A stretch of 27,780 nt of DNA, taken from the NCBI GenBank assembly GCA_028100865.1, contig JAOHJV010000006.1:1-27780 (forward strand), in the 5' to 3' direction. Within the stretch, counting starts at the first letter, position 1. Each line of letters begins with the position of its first letter. The position numbers were made by a program, and so were the translations under genes. The stretch comes from Candidatus Pelagibacter sp. (GTDB taxonomy: Bacteria; Pseudomonadota; Alphaproteobacteria; Pelagibacterales; Pelagibacteraceae). Below the pieces are notes generated by a model. That model made no database searches, was not told the origin of the DNA, and saw only the letters and a program-made list of their open reading frames with translations. Positions 15,130 through 25,062 of this stretch are shown here, piece after piece.

Positions 15130-15783
15130 CTAATAATTTTTTTTTCTAAAATATAGATATATTAAAAGGATTGAAATCGCCATTGAAAACCAGGTAATTG
15201 CATATTTTTTATGATTGTTAGAAATTTTAGCAGTTACTACTTTAGGTTTTGGTAAACTATAATTAGCATTTAAATAAATTATATATTTTGAAAACTTTTT
15301 ACCTGTATATTTCAAAATATCATCTCGATTTAATGTAAACCAGTAATTTTTTTCAATATCATTTTTTGGTTTAAAGGAATTTGCCTTAGATTGAATTTTT
15401 AAAGTCCCAATTATATTATTTTGATTAATTAAATTAATTTCAGATTTATTTTTTTTATCAAATGGTATCCACCCTCTATTAATTAAATAATTTTTATCAT
15501 TAATTAAAATAGGATTGATCACCTCGAATCCAGGTTTGCCATATTCATTTAGATTGTATAAATAAATTTGTTTTTGAAAATCTATTTTTCCTGAAGTTTT
15601 AACCCTTAAAAAGTTTTTCTCTTCAATACTAGATAATTCAACTGGTTCATTTTTTAATGAGTTCTCAACCTGATTGATTAAATCTAATTTCCAACTTAGT
15701 CTATATAGTTGCCATGAACCTAAGGATATTAAAACCAAAATAATAAAATAGACAAAAACTGAAAATAGAAACTTATTCTTCAA
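15130..15783 (-). CDS. Surf1 family cytochrome oxidase assembly protein
   Basis: Surf1 helps insert heme a into subunit I of aa3-type oxidases. The 217 residues show the family layout: an N-terminal membrane helix (about 6-24) followed by GSWQLYRLSWK, a periplasmic domain with FLRVKTSGKID, INRGWIPFDKK (the conserved RGW block) and YWFTLNRDDI, and a C-terminal helix at about 192-210 preceded by NNHKKYAITWFSMA. It lies between ctaE and thrC, 10 nt after ctaE. Length and ends are typical. Sequence similarity is modest, but the RGW and HKKYAITW motifs and the operon context agree. Confidence 0.92.
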   Translation of the reverse strand: MKNKFLFSVFVYFIILVLISLGSWQLYRLSWKLDLINQVENSLKNEPVELSSIEEKNFLRVKTSGKIDFQKQIYLYNLNEYGKPGFEVINPILINDKNYLINRGWIPFDKKNKSEINLINQNNIIGTLKIQSKANSFKPKNDIEKNYWFTLNRDDILKYTGKKFSKYIIYLNANYSLPKPKVVTAKISNNHKKYAITWFSMAISILLIYLYFRKKNY

Positions 15784-15793
15784 GAGTTAATTA

Positions 15794-16582
15794 TTAACTT
15801 CCCCAAACGTATATTGCTGCAAATAAGAATAACCAAACTACATCTACAAAATGCCAGTACCATGCAGCTGCTTCAAATCCAAAATGATGATCTTTGGTAA
15901 AATGTCCTTTTTTAGCTCTAGCAAGACAAACAGCTAAAAATATTGTTCCAATAATTACATGAAATCCATGAAAACCTGTTGCCATATAGAATACAGCTCC
16001 ATAAATATGACCAGAGTAATCAAAAGTAGCATGATGATATTCGTAAGCTTGAAGTAAAGTGAAAAAGAAACCTAAAATAACTGTTAATGTTAAACCTTGT
16101 ATAAACCCTTTTCTATCACCCTCTATTAATGAGTGATGAGCCCATGTAACTGTCGTTCCTGAAAGAAGTAAAACCAATGTATTAATTAGTGGAATATCCC
16201 ATGGATCAAATGTTTCAATATCTTTTGGTGGCCAAACATTTCCAACAAATTCATTTGGAAATAAACTAATATCAAAGTAAGCCCAAAACCATGCAACAAA
16301 GAACATTACCTCAGATGCTATAAATAAAGTCATTCCATATCTGTGATGAATTTGAACAACAGGAGTGTGATGACCTTGGTGCTCTGCTTCTATTACAACA
16401 TCTCTAAACCACATGTAAGCACCATATAAAACTAAAGCTAACCCTAAATACATTCCCCAAGAAACATCATTATGCATATAAAAAATTGTTCCAATTGCTA
16501 ACACTAAGCAAGAGAATGAAACATAGATGGGCCAAGGGCTTGGGTCTACTAAATGGTAATCGTGTTTTTTTTCAGCTGACAT
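15794..16582 (-). CDS. ctaE: Cytochrome c oxidase subunit III
   Basis: This membrane subunit stabilises the aa3 oxidase and its proton uptake. The 262 residues have about seven membrane helices. Characteristic blocks include YHLVDPSPWPIY at the start, FIASEVMFFVAWFWAYFD (with the conserved Glu in SEVMFF), LINTLVLLLSGTTVTWAHH, and the C-terminal FGFEAAAWYWHFVDVVWLFLF. It follows ctaG by 9 nt and precedes surf1 by 10 nt. Nothing is missing compared with other alphaproteobacterial CtaE. Confidence 0.98.
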   Translation of the reverse strand: MSAEKKHDYHLVDPSPWPIYVSFSCLVLAIGTIFYMHNDVSWGMYLGLALVLYGAYMWFRDVVIEAEHQGHHTPVVQIHHRYGMTLFIASEVMFFVAWFWAYFDISLFPNEFVGNVWPPKDIETFDPWDIPLINTLVLLLSGTTVTWAHHSLIEGDRKGFIQGLTLTVILGFFFTLLQAYEYHHATFDYSGHIYGAVFYMATGFHGFHVIIGTIFLAVCLARAKKGHFTKDHHFGFEAAAWYWHFVDVVWLFLFAAIYVWGS

Positions 16583-16591
16583 TTTTCGTGA

Positions 16592-17125
16592 TTATGATTG
16601 TTTATAGTAATCTGTCGAGAAAAAAGTGTAAGACATAGTTACATCTTGCAAATTTTTTGTAGTTGGATCATTGACAAGCTCAGGGTCTAAATAAAAAGTC
16701 ATAACATAAGTTACTTTTTCCCCTGCTTTAAGTTCTTGTTTTTCAAAGCAAAAACAACCCAATTTACTATAATATTTTCCAAAACTTGATGGTGAAACAT
16801 TGAAACTAGCTACTCCATAAGTGGTTTCATCACCATAATTTTGAACCTCAAACTCAATTCTGTTTACTTGCCCAACTTTTACATCAATTACATTTGATTT
16901 AGCTTTAAAATCCCAAGTAAGATTATTCACATTAGTATCAAATCTAACACTTACTACTTTATCTAAAACTATGTCTGGCGCTTCTTTAGAGACCTGAGTA
17001 GTCCCACCAAATCCCGTTACACGACAAAACATATCATAAAGCGGGACTGCTGCAAAAGAAAGTCCAAGCATTAAAAGAAATATTCCACCTAGCAATACTG
17101 GTGTTAAAGTTTTTTTCTTAATCAT
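16592..17125 (-). CDS. ctaG: Cytochrome c oxidase assembly protein CtaG (Cox11)
   Basis: This copper chaperone delivers Cu to the CuB site of subunit I. Its 177 residues carry one N-terminal membrane helix (about 9-29) and a periplasmic immunoglobulin-like domain. Typical elements are AAVPLYDMFCRVTGFGGTTQ (Cys34) and the copper-binding pair Cys124/Cys126 in KLGCFCFEKQELKAGE. The C-terminus MSYTFF is conserved. Its ATG overlaps the stop of the upstream 41-residue ORF as ATGA, so the two are probably translationally coupled. Confidence 0.97.
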   Translation of the reverse strand: MIKKKTLTPVLLGGIFLLMLGLSFAAVPLYDMFCRVTGFGGTTQVSKEAPDIVLDKVVSVRFDTNVNNLTWDFKAKSNVIDVKVGQVNRIEFEVQNYGDETTYGVASFNVSPSSFGKYYSKLGCFCFEKQELKAGEKVTYVMTFYLDPELVNDPTTKNLQDVTMSYTFFSTDYYKQS

Positions 17126-17247
17126 AATTGTCTATCAAAAACTCCAACGTTGTATAAAGTAAATACAAATAGAAATACCATAAATGCCAAAATTGCTACA
17201 GCAGTTAAAATATTTTTCTTCTTAGTTTTTTTGTCAGGTGTCATCAT
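17122..17247 (-). CDS. 41-residue single-helix membrane protein in the cox operon (CoxF-like position)
   Basis: An intact reading frame fills the gap between ctaB and ctaG. It begins with ATGATG; the first ATG (17247-17245) overlaps the ctaB stop as ATGA, and the stop (17124-17122) overlaps the ctaG start as ATGA. Both junctions look translationally coupled, strong evidence for a real gene. The product has a basic N-terminus (DKKTKKKN), one predicted membrane helix at about 13-32 (ILTAVAILAFMVFLFVFTLY) and a short tail ending VFDRQL. Alphaproteobacterial cox operons often carry a small one-helix protein here, called CoxF or simply hypothetical. Orientation would be N-in/C-out by the positive-inside rule. 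A structural or assembly role in the oxidase is inferred from position only. Confidence 0.82.
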   Translation of the reverse strand: MMTPDKKTKKKNILTAVAILAFMVFLFVFTLYNVGVFDRQL

Positions 17248-18155
17248 AAAATTTTATCTATTAAAAAAAAAACAAATATCAGAAATAAATATAAAATAGA
17301 ATATCCAAATATAGATTTTGCTTTTTTTGCATTAAATTTATTTTTCTTAAAATTATAAAGTTCAAAACATAAGAAATTATAATAAAAAGTTAAAATCAAA
17401 GATGGGATTAAAAAAACTAACCCAACAAAATCGATTGCATATGGCATTACAATTACAGGGATCATGATTAAAGAATAGATAAAGATATTTAACTTAGTAC
17501 TTTCAATGCCGTTTGTTAATGGAAGCATTGGAATTTTAGCTTTTTTATAGTCGTCTGATTTATAAAGGCTCAATGCCCAAAAATGAGATGGTGTCCAAAA
17601 GAAAATGATCAAAAAGAATGTAATAGGCTCCAATGATAAAGAATTGGTTGCTATCGCCCACCCTATGACTGGTGGTAATGCACCTGCTGCGCCACCAATT
17701 ACTATATTTTGTGGAGTTTTTCTCTTTAACCAAACTGTATAAATCAAAACATAAAACAGAATGGTAAAAAGTAATAAGCCGGCTGATATTCTATTAGCAA
17801 AATAATCAAGAGCAATTACTGAAAATATTGAAAGCGCAACACCAAAAACCAAAGCTTGATTTTTATTAACTTTACCAGTTGGTATTGGTCTTAAACAAGT
17901 TCGTGTCATCAGAGCATCTAAATCTGACTCGTACCACATGTTTAATGCACCCGCTGCTCCTGCGCCAATAGATACAAGAATAATTCCTATAATTGCATCT
18001 TTTGTTGAAATAACATTTGGTGCCATCAATAATCCTACAGCACAAGTAAAGATAACCAACGACATTACTCTTGGCTTCATCAATTTAAAGAGTTCAGAAA
18101 AATTGAAAACGTCTTCCTGACTTAGATTTCTATTTTTTAATTTAGTCTTAATCAT
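17244..18155 (-). CDS. ctaB: Protoheme IX farnesyltransferase (heme O synthase)
   Basis: This UbiA-superfamily membrane enzyme attaches a farnesyl chain to heme b, giving heme O, the precursor of heme a. The 303 residues have about nine hydrophobic helices. The first Asp-rich motif is NMWYESDLDALMTRTCLRPIP (Asn72, Asp78, Asp80), the heme O synthase version of the prenyl-diphosphate site. LMKPRVMSLVIFT near residues 25-37 and TPSHFWALSLYKSDDYKKAKIPMLP match the family well. It lies between ctaD (30 nt away) and the small ORF, which its stop overlaps as ATGA. No ctaA (heme a synthase) is in this window. Confidence 0.97.
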   Translation of the reverse strand: MIKTKLKNRNLSQEDVFNFSELFKLMKPRVMSLVIFTCAVGLLMAPNVISTKDAIIGIILVSIGAGAAGALNMWYESDLDALMTRTCLRPIPTGKVNKNQALVFGVALSIFSVIALDYFANRISAGLLLFTILFYVLIYTVWLKRKTPQNIVIGGAAGALPPVIGWAIATNSLSLEPITFFLIIFFWTPSHFWALSLYKSDDYKKAKIPMLPLTNGIESTKLNIFIYSLIMIPVIVMPYAIDFVGLVFLIPSLILTFYYNFLCFELYNFKKNKFNAKKAKSIFGYSILYLFLIFVFFLIDKIL

Positions 18156-18185
18156 CGGTTCTAAGTTAAAAAATCTAAATAAATA

Positions 18186-20637
<2,452 letters not shown>

Positions 20638-20697
20638 TTTTTTACTCTATATAGATCGTCTTTTAAAAAAATACACTTTACTTTTAGCGACAAAATA
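20638..20697 (-). promoter_or_regulatory. Gap upstream of the cox operon with a palindromic TATA box
   Basis: This is the longest gap in the minus-strand run and the likeliest place for an oxidase operon promoter. It holds a perfect 10-bp palindrome TCTATATAGA (20646-20655) ending 8 nt before the ctaC ATG. The central TATATA could serve as a -10 box. No convincing -35 hexamer lies 16-18 nt upstream. An A7 run (20665-20671) may bend the DNA. No hairpin terminator for rsmE is visible, so read-through from rsmE is possible. Confidence 0.3.
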
Positions 20698-21399
20698 TCA
20701 ATTAATTGCGTAATTTATTATCGATATAGCAGAAATAACTGCTGTTTCAGACCTTAAAATATTTTCATTAATTTTTATAGGCTGAACCCCCTTAAATTTA
20801 AGAATCTCCTGCCTTTCATTCTCTGAAAAATCTCCCTCAGGTCCAATTAATACACAAGTTGGTTTAGACGTTATTTGATCTGTATCAATTTTATTATTTT
20901 TTGAGTTTAAATCTGTGAATATTAAATCCATGTTTTTATTTTTCAAAAAAGATTCCAAAGATTGAGGGTCTTCGATTAAAGGAATATTAATTCGATTAGA
21001 TTGTTCGGTTGCTTCAATAATGACTTTTTCAACTCTCTCTTTATTAATCTTACGAACAATAGTTCGATCAAATATTATGGGCAAAAACTTTGTAACACCT
21101 AACTCTGTTGCTTTTTGAATCATAAAATTAAAATAGTTTGATTTAATGGGTGAAAAAGCAAGCCATAATTCTTTGGAGTTTTCTTTTTGTCTCAACTGAT
21201 TGGTAACATTAAATTCAACAATACTTTTTGAAATACTTAAAATTTTTGCTTCCCACTCTCCACTACTATTAAATAAAGAAAAAACTTCATTTTCTTTCAC
21301 TCTCATTACTTTACACACATAATGAGATTGTGATTTATTAAGTGTAGCTGTTAAATTAAGTGATAAACTTTCACTATAAAATAATCTAATATTACTCAT
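20698..21399 (-). CDS. rsmE: 16S rRNA (uracil-1498-N3)-methyltransferase RsmE
   Basis: This SPOUT-class methyltransferase methylates U1498 of 16S rRNA. The chosen start (21399) gives 233 residues beginning MSNIRLFYSE, the normal N-terminus (xxRxF). An upstream in-frame ATG at 21492 would add 31 residues and run over the divergent HAD gene; it was rejected. The N-terminal PUA-like domain has HYVCKVMRVKENEVFSLFN. The SPOUT part has KATELGVTKFLPI, the knot motif LIGPEGDFSENE and the C-terminal ILRSETAVISAI. It is divergent from the HAD gene with 16 nt between the start codons. Confidence 0.95.
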   Translation of the reverse strand: MSNIRLFYSESLSLNLTATLNKSQSHYVCKVMRVKENEVFSLFNSSGEWEAKILSISKSIVEFNVTNQLRQKENSKELWLAFSPIKSNYFNFMIQKATELGVTKFLPIIFDRTIVRKINKERVEKVIIEATEQSNRINIPLIEDPQSLESFLKNKNMDLIFTDLNSKNNKIDTDQITSKPTCVLIGPEGDFSENERQEILKFKGVQPIKINENILRSETAVISAISIINYAIN

Positions 21400-21415
21400 T
21401 AAAATAAGTTTAATT

Positions 21416-22078
21416 ATGAAAAATATTAAAGCAATAATTTTTGATGCATACGGCACATTATTTGATGTCAATTCAGCAGCAGAAAAATGCAAAGAAAAAA
21501 TTGGTGATAAGTGGGAAGGTTTTGCAAATTATTGGAGAACCACTCAGCTAGAATATACTTGGCTTAGAAGTTTGATGAAAAGACATAAAGACTTTTGGCA
21601 AGTAACTGAAGATAGCTTGGATAAATCTATGAAAGCATTTGAGATAGATTCTTCAATGAGAAATGAATTATTGGATCTTTATAAAACTTTATCACCTTTT
21701 GAAGAAGTGCCAGAAGTTTTAAAATCACTTAAAGAAAAAAATTATAAACTAGCCATCCTTTCAAATGGTACACCTGCCCTTCTCAACCAATTAGTTAAAA
21801 GTAATAATTTAGATAATTTATTTGATGATCTTTTTTCAATAGAAGAAGTTGGTATTTATAAACCAGACTCTAAAGTTTACGATATGCCAATTAAAAAATA
21901 TGATATTAAAAAAAATGAAGTTGCTTTTTTAAGTGCTAATACTTGGGATGTATCAGGTGGTGGAAATTATGGCTTCAATTCTATTTGGGTAAACAAAAAT
22001 AATAATGTTTTTGATAATCTAGATTTCAAACCTCAAAATGAAATTAAAAATTTAACAGAATTATTAAATATTATCTAA
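21416..22078 (+). CDS. Haloacid dehalogenase, type II (HAD superfamily)
   Basis: This cytoplasmic hydrolase is similar to L-2-haloacid dehalogenases, which replace a halogen with hydroxyl using an Asp nucleophile. In 220 residues the nucleophile is Asp10 in FDAYGTLFDV. The halide-contact Arg is probably Arg40 (ANYWRTTQLEYTW). Ser116-Asn117-Gly118 gives motif II, Lys148 (GIYKPDSKVYD) motif III, and SANTWDVSGGGNYGF (172-186) the Ser, Asn and Asp residues specific to type II dehalogenases. The family signatures are complete, so dehalogenation of a 2-haloacid is a reasonable prediction; other substrates cannot be excluded. Its 3' end overlaps the convergent hxlR-type gene by 8 nt. Confidence 0.93.
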   Translation: MKNIKAIIFDAYGTLFDVNSAAEKCKEKIGDKWEGFANYWRTTQLEYTWLRSLMKRHKDFWQVTEDSLDKSMKAFEIDSSMRNELLDLYKTLSPFEEVPEVLKSLKEKNYKLAILSNGTPALLNQLVKSNNLDNLFDDLFSIEEVGIYKPDSKVYDMPIKKYDIKKNEVAFLSANTWDVSGGGNYGFNSIWVNKNNNVFDNLDFKPQNEIKNLTELLNII

Positions 22079-22430
22079 GTCTATTTTCTTCGAAGTTTTT
22101 ATTGAGTTTTAAAGAAATAGTTCTTGTATTTCTTCTATTCCAATCGGAAAAAGATTTTAAAATAGGAATCACTGATAAGCCAAATTCTGTAAGTGAATAC
22201 TCAACTTTTGGAGGTACTACTTGGTGCATTTTTCTATTTACTATGCCATCTGTTTCTAGCTCTTTAAGTTGTTTAGATAACATTTGTTGAGTTATAGTTT
22301 TTAAACCTCTCTTAAGAATATTAAATCTAACTTTCTTATTATTGTATAAAGTAAATAAAATTCTAATTTTCCATTTACCTCCTAAAAAATAAATTGCTCT
22401 TTCTGCTGGACATTCTATTAAATTTTTCAT
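22071..22430 (-). CDS. HxlR/DUF24-family winged-helix transcriptional regulator
   Basis: The 119-residue regulator starts with IECPAERAIYFLGGKWKIRILFTL, the HxlR hallmark. The conserved cysteine, Cys7, sits where YodB-type regulators sense quinones, diamide or aldehydes. The winged helix follows, with RFNILKRGLKTITQQMLSKQLKELETDGIVNRK (recognition helix ITQQMLSKQLKEL) and a beta wing VPPKVEYSLTEFG. The C-terminal helix ISDWNRR-like segment is for dimerisation. It is divergent from the CDGSH-pirin-QOR genes. A palindrome in the shared upstream region (22444-22453) overlaps its likely -10 box, so autoregulation and control of the neighbours are plausible inferences. Confidence 0.93.
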   Translation of the reverse strand: MKNLIECPAERAIYFLGGKWKIRILFTLYNNKKVRFNILKRGLKTITQQMLSKQLKELETDGIVNRKMHQVVPPKVEYSLTEFGLSVIPILKSFSDWNRRNTRTISLKLNKNFEENRLR

Positions 22431-22443
22431 GGTATGTTTTTAT

Positions 22444-22453
22444 ATACTAGTAT
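22444..22453. promoter_or_regulatory. Candidate operator of the HxlR-type regulator
   Basis: ATACTAGTAT is a perfect 10-bp palindrome in the divergent upstream region between hxlR and the CDGSH gene. It overlaps a minus-strand -10-like TATATA at 22441-22446, 10 nt from the regulator ATG. DUF24/HxlR regulators typically bind short dyads near their own promoter. No second copy was noticed in the gap. Assignment is positional only. Confidence 0.4.
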
Positions 22454-22524
22454 GATTATTTTGCGTTCTTGAATAATCCTTAACAAAGTATTAGATGCTA
22501 GTCAAATCAATCGAAAAGGTAAAA

Positions 22525-22764
22525 ATGACTAAAGGACAAAAAGCTGGAGATGGACCAATTGCAGTAGAAGTTGAAAAAGATAAATCTTATTACTGGTGCG
22601 CATGTGGACTTTCAAAAAAACAACTATTCTGTGATGGATCACATATTGGTACAGAATTTAAACCTCTTCCATATAAAGCAGTAGAAACTAAAAAAATGTT
22701 TTTTTGCGCATGTAAACAAACAGATGGTCAGCCTTTTTGTGATGGTTCACACAACAAAAAGTAA
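22525..22764 (+). CDS. Double CDGSH iron-sulfur domain protein
   Basis: This small protein of 79 residues carries two CDGSH (mitoNEET-type) motifs. Each binds one [2Fe-2S] cluster through three Cys and one His: CACGLSKKQLFCDGSH and CACKQTDGQPFCDGSH. Such clusters are redox-active and may transfer electrons or clusters. The start at 22525 (MTKGQKAGDGPIAVEV) is preferred because related proteins begin about 20-25 residues before the first motif and AAGG lies about 6 nt upstream. An in-frame ATG at 22495 would add ten residues (MLVKSIEKVK). It is divergent from hxlR and followed by pirin after 36 nt. The physiological partner is unknown. Confidence 0.88.
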   Translation: MTKGQKAGDGPIAVEVEKDKSYYWCACGLSKKQLFCDGSHIGTEFKPLPYKAVETKKMFFCACKQTDGQPFCDGSHNKK

Positions 22765-22800
22765 CATTGAAATTAAAAATTTATTAACTACTTTCAGGCT

Positions 22801-23637
22801 ATGAATAATATTGAAGTAAGCAAAATTATAGACCCTATTCCAGCATCAGATGGTGCTGGAGTTAAATTAAAAAGAAGTATTGGTGTTGAGCCAAATTACT
22901 TTGATCCATTTTTAATGTTAGATGAGTTTGGATCAGAAAATAGTGAAGATTATATTGCAGGTTTTCCGCCCCATCCGCATCGAGGCATTGAAACAGTTAC
23001 TTATATGTTGGCTGGAGATTTTGAACATAAAGATAGCACCGGTGGTGAAGGTAGAATGACAGCAGGAGATGTTCAGTGGATGAAAACAGGAAGCGGAATA
23101 ATTCATTCTGAAATGCCAGCGATGAAAGAAGGTAAACTTCATGGGTTTCAATTATGGGTAAACATGCCTGCTAAATTGAAAATGAGTAAGCCTGAATATA
23201 TTTATATCGATGCGGACAAAATGAGCGTTCACAAAGATAATGATAAAACAATTAAAGTAATTGCTGGTAAATTTGAAAACGCTGAAGGGCCAGTTAAAGG
23301 TCATAATGTAGAACCAGTCTATTTCGATGTTGAATTAAATAAAGACAAGGAGTTTAATTTTAAATTACCATCTACTCATAATACTTTTATTTATCTGGTT
23401 AATGGTGAAATTGAAGTTGGTAATAATGAACACGAAAATGTTAAAGATAGCACCTTGATACTATTAACTAGAGGTGAAGATTTAACTGTTAAAGCTAAAT
23501 CAAATGCCAAGTTCTTATTAATTTCAGGCAAACCAATTAATGAAGAAATTGCAAGAGGTGGGCCATTTGTGATGAATACTAAAGCTGAGATCTTGCAAGC
23601 AGTTCAAGATTATCATAATGATACATTTGTAAAATAA
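22801..23637 (+). CDS. Pirin family protein
   Basis: This cupin protein has two beta-barrel halves and 278 residues. The N-terminal cupin holds the four iron ligands His58, His60 (FPPHPHRGIETVTYML), His102 and Glu104 (GIIHSEMP), nearly the same spacing as in human pirin. Some bacterial pirins show quercetin 2,3-dioxygenase activity; others act as redox-dependent regulators. The C-terminal cupin has no metal ligands, as is usual. The gene lies between the CDGSH gene and the quinone oxidoreductase gene (3 nt gap), suggesting a shared redox role. The actual substrate cannot be deduced. Confidence 0.92.
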   Translation: MNNIEVSKIIDPIPASDGAGVKLKRSIGVEPNYFDPFLMLDEFGSENSEDYIAGFPPHPHRGIETVTYMLAGDFEHKDSTGGEGRMTAGDVQWMKTGSGIIHSEMPAMKEGKLHGFQLWVNMPAKLKMSKPEYIYIDADKMSVHKDNDKTIKVIAGKFENAEGPVKGHNVEPVYFDVELNKDKEFNFKLPSTHNTFIYLVNGEIEVGNNEHENVKDSTLILLTRGEDLTVKAKSNAKFLLISGKPINEEIARGGPFVMNTKAEILQAVQDYHNDTFVK

Positions 23638-23640
23638 ATT

Positions 23641-24612
23641 ATGAAAGCTGTAGAAATTGAAAAAACTGGTGGACCTGAAGTTTTAGAGCTTAAAGATATA
23701 ACGCTAGATAAGCCAGGACCTGGTCAAGTAACAATAGAACAAAAAGCTATCGGGCTAAATTATATTGATACTTATCATAGATCAGGTTTGTACCCATTAA
23801 ACTTACCAATTGGTTTAGGTTTAGAGGGCGCAGGTATTATTACTGATATTGGAGACAACGTAAAAGACTTCAAAGTTGGAGATAAAATATCCTACGCAGG
23901 TATTCCATTAGGATCTTATTCAACTCACAGAAATTACCCAACAAAAAATCTTGTTAAAGTACCAGATGGTATTGATTTAGAAGTTGCTGCAACTTTAATG
24001 ACAAAAGGTTTAACTACATTTTATCTATTACATAAAACATTTCCTGTAAAATCAGGACAAACAATTCTATTCCATGCAGCTGCAGGAGGAGTTGGTCAAA
24101 TATTTGGCCAGTGGGCTAAAAGTTTAGGCTGCACAGTTATAGGGACTGTTGGATCCGATGAAAAGATAAGTATAGCAAAAGAAAATGGTTACGATCATGT
24201 AATTAATTACAACAAAGAAGATTTTGCAAAAAAAGTTTTAGAAATTACAGATGGTAAAGGTGTGCCAGCTGTCTACGATGGTGTTGGTAAAGATACTTTA
24301 GATGGCTCTATTGAATGCTTGGCTGTAAGAGGAATGATGGTTTCATTTGGAAATGCATCAGGCCCTTTATCTGATATTAATGTGCCTAAAATGCTTCAGC
24401 CAAAGGGACTTTATCTTGTAAGACCAGCTATGCAACAATACCTATCGACTAAAGAGGAGCTTGATGAAGCTTCAAAAATAATGTTTGAAAAAATCAGTTC
24501 TGGAAAAGTAAAAATTAATATATTTAAAAAATATAAATTAGATCAAGTTATTGAGGCTCATAAAGATTTAGAGGGCAGAAAAATTTTGGGCCCTGCAGTT
24601 ATACTTCCCTAA
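23641..24612 (+). CDS. NADPH:quinone oxidoreductase, zinc-independent MDR type
   Basis: This medium-chain reductase has 323 residues, begins MKAVEIEKTGGPEVLEL, and shows the QOR N-terminal domain with NYIDTYHRSGLYPL. It lacks the zinc-binding Cys/His set of alcohol dehydrogenases. The NADPH-binding motif is HAAAGGVGQIFGQWAKSLGC, with the AxxGxxG pattern typical of quinone reductases. A product block, DGVGKDTLDGSIECLAVRG, is also conserved. It probably reduces quinones by one or two electrons. It follows pirin by 3 nt, and its stop overlaps the convergent DUF2721 gene by 4 nt. Together with the HxlR regulator it recalls known HxlR-controlled quinone reductases, but the exact substrate is inference. 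Confidence 0.92.
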   Translation: MKAVEIEKTGGPEVLELKDITLDKPGPGQVTIEQKAIGLNYIDTYHRSGLYPLNLPIGLGLEGAGIITDIGDNVKDFKVGDKISYAGIPLGSYSTHRNYPTKNLVKVPDGIDLEVAATLMTKGLTTFYLLHKTFPVKSGQTILFHAAAGGVGQIFGQWAKSLGCTVIGTVGSDEKISIAKENGYDHVINYNKEDFAKKVLEITDGKGVPAVYDGVGKDTLDGSIECLAVRGMMVSFGNASGPLSDINVPKMLQPKGLYLVRPAMQQYLSTKEELDEASKIMFEKISSGKVKINIFKKYKLDQVIEAHKDLEGRKILGPAVILP

Positions 24613-25013
24613 TCAAGCTTTACATCCATATCAGACATATGCAACTTAAGTGCATTAGTTGAAATATGAATCTCTCTAATAAAAAAAAGTATAGATATAA
24701 TCATTGATAAACAACAAGAACCAAAAATTAACCTAGCAATAAAAACTTCATTTAAATATAGGCCTAACACAGTTAACATATTGAACAAAAATCCAAAAGC
24801 AGCAAACATGATTGTCCAACGTAATAAAGTGATCCGTCCACTTAAATTGATGAATTGTTTTTTCCATTCATGGGGAATATGATTTTCATAAACATGTTCA
24901 TCATGAAGTTCTCTAATCAACATACTTAAGGAATGAAATCTGTTACTATAAACACTCATTAATAGAGGAATAGCTGGAAACATAAGGGCTGTAACTGTGT
25001 AATCTATATTCAT
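24609..25013 (-). CDS. DUF2721-like membrane protein of unknown function
   Basis: The 134-residue protein has three predicted membrane helices (about 6-20, 64-84, 92-112) with a cytoplasmic loop of about 45 residues. The loop contains SNRFHSLSMLIRELHDEH and the segment IPHEWKKQFINLSGRITLLRWTIM, resembling DUF2721 proteins (an N-terminal helix, then Arg-rich loop and two helices). I do not recognise a catalytic site. It is convergent with qor (4-nt overlap) and divergent from ubiA (49 nt). No operon partner is on the same strand. Function unknown. Confidence 0.72.
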   Translation of the reverse strand: MNIDYTVTALMFPAIPLLMSVYSNRFHSLSMLIRELHDEHVYENHIPHEWKKQFINLSGRITLLRWTIMFAAFGFLFNMLTVLGLYLNEVFIARLIFGSCCLSMIISILFFIREIHISTNALKLHMSDMDVKLD

Positions 25014-25062
25014 GCGAATCAGTTTGATTATGAATCTAGCCTTTGTTATTTACAAGTAAATT
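25014..25062. promoter_or_regulatory. Divergent gap between DUF2721 gene and ubiA with inverted repeats
   Basis: Both genes must be started from this 49-nt gap or from within the opposite gene. AATCA (25017-25021) and TGATT (25025-25029) form an inverted pair with a 3-nt loop. GATT (25026-25029) and AATC (25033-25036) form a second, overlapping pair. A -10-like TATTTA (25048-25053) lies 9 nt before the ubiA ATG. These could be an operator and a leaderless-type promoter, but AT-rich chance matches are common. Confidence 0.22.

Noticed and set aside
21400..21492. N-terminal extension of rsmE by 31 residues from an ATG at 21492.
   Set aside because: It runs antisense through the start of the HAD gene, and the family N-terminus (NIRLFYSE) begins right after the ATG at 21399.
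22495..22524. Earlier start of the CDGSH gene at 22495.
   Set aside because: The ten added residues are not typical of the family, and a better AAGG lies before 22525. The choice is not certain.
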